Source: Hyalangium versicolor (GTDB lineage Bacteria; Myxococcota; Myxococcia; Myxococcales; Myxococcaceae). From it: a DNA stretch of 34,647 nt. The position numbers and the translations under genes are program-made. The notes under the pieces were generated by a model. The model had not been told where the DNA came from. It made no database searches and worked only from the letters and a program-made list of their open reading frames with translations. The DNA lies in assembly GCF_020103695.1 (NCBI RefSeq), contig NZ_JAHXBF010000056.1:1-34647 (forward strand), given 5' to 3'. Shown here piece after piece: positions 32,950 through 34,647 of this stretch. The number at the start of each line of letters is the position of its first letter. Position 1 is the first letter of the stretch.

Positions 32950-32972
32950 TGCCCACTGGTGGGCACTGGGGC
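32950..32972. repeat. 23-bp repeat, copy 1 (upstream of the kinase)
   Basis: Identical over 23 nt to 34008-34030. The core TGCCCACTGGTGGGCA is a palindrome (7-bp arms, 2-nt centre), followed by CTGGGGC. It lies ~114 bp upstream of the kinase start on the minus strand. Probable binding site of a shared regulator. Confidence 0.7.
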
Positions 32973-32994
32973 ATCTCCTCATGACTGTCTTGGT

Positions 32995-33036
32995 AAAAAG
33001 CCCCGCCCCCTGGCGTACCAGGGTGGGCGGGGCCTT
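32995..33036 (-). terminator. Rho-independent terminator of the 219-aa gene
   Basis: On the minus strand the GC-rich stem pairs positions 33018-33036 with 32998-33013 (loop 33014-33017, a 2-nt bulge) and is followed by TTTTT at 32999-32995. It lies ~65 bp after the stop of the minus-strand gene ending at 33101. This is the clearest terminator in the window. Confidence 0.88.
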
Positions 33037-33100
33037 CACCGACAGGGCATGTCTACATCGTCTCCGACGTCAGTTCCTCTTCGGTCAGCTTGCGCCGAGG

Positions 33101-33760
33101 CTAGAGCTGGGAGATCAACGCCTCGGAGAGCGTGGGCACCTCCGCCAGGGGGATGCCCTGGAAGTCGATCAGCGTCTTGCCCTCGTGGGTGCGCATCTGC
33201 ACGCGGACCGAAGAGCCCTTGGGGAAGCGGCTCATGATCGCCTGGAGGTAGCCGTCATAGAGCGCCCGGTCTGCCTCGGGAATCGGCTGGCTCGGGGTGG
33301 TCGAGCGCTGGTGGGCCAAGGCCTTGCGCAGCTCGTCCACGGAGCAGGCGGAGAACGGCTTGGGAGTTGTCTGGCCGTTCGAGTCCGGGACCAGGATGGG
33401 AGTGTCGCCGGGGGTGTCGCTGTTCACCTCGATCTTGGCCACCTTCTTGTAGGTGAGCAGGAGCTGGAGGCGAGTCATGCCGAACTGGGTGCACACGGCC
33501 TCGTTGAAGGCGCGTGCCACGGCGCCGTACAGGACCAGGGCGGTGCGCGACACCTCCTGGATGTTGCCGCAGATGAAGTCGACGGCGTTCTTGTACGGAG
33601 TGCCCTCCAGGAGGCTACTGTCCACCACGTAGATGTAGAGCAGCCCCATGCGGAGGTGGTTGCGAGTCTCGTCCTTGAGGAGCTCCATCATGGTGGCGAG
33701 CACCTGCTCGCGGTTGAGGCCCTTGTAGGGATTGGTGATCGAGGTATTGCTAGAAGACAC
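33101..33760 (-). CDS. Unrecognised 219-aa protein
   Basis: I do not recognise this family. The start is a GTG at 33760 with AAAGGAAA upstream. The N-terminal ~110 residues look helical (NREQVLATMMELLKDETRNHLRMG, TPYKNAVDFICGNIQEVSRTALVLYGAVARAFNEAV, RLQLLLTYKKVAKIEV). A Pro/Thr-rich linker with GDTPGDT-like text (~115-135) leads to a second part with SVDELRKALAHQ, LYDGYLQAIMSRFPKGSSVRVQMRTHEG and TLSEALISQL. No signal peptide or membrane segment is seen. It is likely monocistronic: a terminator follows, and it shares an upstream 23-bp element with the kinase. Confidence 0.78.
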   Translation of the reverse strand: MSSSNTSITNPYKGLNREQVLATMMELLKDETRNHLRMGLLYIYVVDSSLLEGTPYKNAVDFICGNIQEVSRTALVLYGAVARAFNEAVCTQFGMTRLQLLLTYKKVAKIEVNSDTPGDTPILVPDSNGQTTPKPFSACSVDELRKALAHQRSTTPSQPIPEADRALYDGYLQAIMSRFPKGSSVRVQMRTHEGKTLIDFQGIPLAEVPTLSEALISQL

Positions 33761-34259
33761 GACTTGTTTTCCTTTCGGAATGGAGGTTTACGAGTTGGTC
33801 CGGACCGCCCGGCTCAGCCCTGTCATCGAGTGACGGCGGGGGGATTTGCAGGCGGCGGGCCACTGTCCTCAGTCCAGGAAAGACAAGGCTTTGCGAGCGA
33901 GCACCCCTCCACGCGCGAAGCGCCAGGAGTCCAGCAATAGAGACTCACAGTCCACGATCAGAGACTGACGTAGGGGCGCGCAATGGTGAAAGGGCGTGAG
34001 CAGTGGGTGCCCACTGGTGGGCACTGGGGCTCAGGTTCCGGGACCATGGGCGAGGCCATACTCGGCCCGGTGCTCTGCCCAACTGGAGGTCTTCCCGTGA
34101 AGGGGGCTCTCATCCACTGCCGAGAGGCCCCAATCCCCTGGCCCTTGAGTCATCTATGCTGAGAGGGCGACCCTGACGCTCGGCACCGGCACGCCTTCTC
34201 GGCAGGCCGCCATCCCGCCCCTCTTTGCGTAGAGTGGAGGGGTGATATTGGAGTGGAGC
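33761..34259. other. Intergenic region with palindromes and repeat copy 2
   Basis: This 499-bp stretch has no convincing gene. It includes GGTCCGGACC (33797-33806), two AGAGACT words at ~33940-33970, and the 23-bp repeat (34008-34030), where CAGTGGG-TG-CCCACTG overlaps the main palindrome. The region must contain the promoter of the minus-strand 219-aa gene and probably that of the ORF at 34260. Confidence 0.55.
34008..34030. repeat. 23-bp repeat, copy 2 (upstream of the 219-aa gene)
   Basis: Same 23 nt as 32950-32972, 248 bp upstream of the minus-strand start at 33760 and 230 bp before the plus-strand ORF at 34260. Here an extra half site (CAGTGGG at 34001-34007) makes a second overlapping palindrome, so three half sites are available. 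Confidence 0.7.
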
Positions 34260-34529
34260 ATGGCACGAGAGGACCGACTTGAGATTCTGCGCGCCCGCGT
34301 GGCGCGCACCTTTCAGAATGGCACAGTGGAGCTGATGACTGGGCGTTTGCGCGCCATCGTGGGGCCCATAGCGCATGAGGGACTTGTCCGCGAGGCGCTT
34401 GAGGCACTGCGCAACGATCAGATGCCGACGCCCCGACAGCACGCGGCGCTGGAGCAGGCGAGAATCCAGGTCCTTCTATTGGCGAGGGGGAGTACTGGGC
34501 TTGTCCCCCGTGGACGAGGAGCGTTCTAA
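34260..34529 (+). CDS. Hypothetical 89-aa protein
   Basis: Small plus-strand frame from the ATG at 34260 with GAGTGGAG upstream; a GTG at 34242 is an alternative. The product begins MAREDRLEILRARVARTFQNG, then ELMTGRLRAIVGP, and looks helical and basic in its first 70 residues, with a low-quality Gly/Arg tail. No family is recognised. The gene is short, and its reality rests on the start context and amphipathic pattern only. Confidence 0.5.
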   Translation: MAREDRLEILRARVARTFQNGTVELMTGRLRAIVGPIAHEGLVREALEALRNDQMPTPRQHAALEQARIQVLLLARGSTGLVPRGRGAF

Positions 34530-34592
34530 GGAGCCGCGCAGGAATAAAGTTTCAGTTTGCGGGTGCCCGAGATCGTGCCCATCAATGTAGGC

Positions 34593-34647
34593 ATGGACCT
34601 GGAGGAAGTCATCGCGGCGAAGTACCAAGCGCTTGAGAGCGGACTTA
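34593..34647 (+). CDS. Start of a gene cut by the window edge, possibly ISAzo13-like transposase
   Basis: ATG at 34593 opens a frame that runs off the window (18 residues: MDLEEVIAAKYQALESGL). The 'DLxxVIxxKYQALxxxL' start resembles the N-terminus of Rhodopirellula-type/ISAzo13 transposases, but this is very short evidence. If true, the IS left end lies in 34530-34592, where I see no clear repeat. Confidence 0.35.
   Translation, partial: MDLEEVIAAKYQALESGL

Noticed and set aside
32950..32972. Reading the 23-bp repeat as a sigma-54 promoter
   Set aside because: The GG and GC elements do not have the required spacing.
33797..33806. GGTCCGGACC palindrome as an operator
   Set aside because: A 10-bp palindrome in GC-rich DNA is expected by chance; no second copy seen.
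1..34647. tRNA, rRNA and CRISPR arrays
   Set aside because: No cloverleaf-like gene with T-loop and acceptor pairing, no rRNA-like sequence and no spaced repeat array was found by eye.

Overview
The window looks like a chromosomal segment of a myxobacterium, probably suborder Cystobacterineae (Archangium/Cystobacter/Stigmatella-like). This is inference from content. GC is high with strong GC3 bias, so many genes have long antisense shadow frames. There are many lipoproteins with low-complexity linkers, one of them a Pro-Asp-Ala/Ser-Gly repeat followed by a VWA domain. There is a one-component Ser/Thr kinase with a transmembrane segment and a Cys-rich tail, an FHA protein, a GH18 chitinase lipoprotein and a geosmin synthase. 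No rRNA, tRNA or CRISPR was seen. Both edges carry short partial frames that resemble transposase ends (low confidence).

Layout. 1-4.5 kb: possible transposase tail, aldo/keto reductase, small unknown protein, HAD hydrolase, VWA lipoprotein. 4.5-7.9 kb: a plus-strand cluster of an XRE/periplasmic-binding-like regulator, a beta-propeller lipoprotein and an OprP/O-like porin, led by a perfect inverted repeat. 7.9-11.3 kb: GEQHGT-type (ChaN/Tiki-like) lipoprotein, thioredoxin-fold protein without its CxxC, FHA protein, outer-membrane beta-barrel protein. 11.4-15.2 kb: a translationally coupled molybdenum hydroxylase operon (2Fe-2S, FAD/4Fe-4S and Moco subunits; PaoABC/YagTSR type). 15.2-20.6 kb: second aldo/keto reductase, GH18 chitinase, two secreted lipoproteins. 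20.7-22.7 kb: SDR, TetR regulator and a probably truncated membrane ORF behind an elaborate dyad. 22.7-26.4 kb (minus): geosmin synthase, an SDR coupled to it by ATGA overlap, and a DUF1801 protein with a histone-H1-like tail. 26.7-29.9 kb: GST and a large type I arylsulfatase. 30.1-34.6 kb: a DoxX-like/three-TM fusion membrane protein, a Ser/Thr kinase, an unrecognised 219-aa protein with a clear terminator, and a small ORF.

How the parts may work together. The pao genes form one enzyme. Geosmin synthase and its SDR are co-translated. The regulator/propeller/porin cluster may be an anion- or substrate-responsive outer-membrane uptake unit. The kinase and the 219-aa protein share an identical 23-bp palindromic element upstream and may be co-regulated. 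The least described items are the DoxX/three-TM fusion, the shared 23-bp element, the three-site array between geosmin synthase and GST, and the geosmin synthase-SDR coupling.
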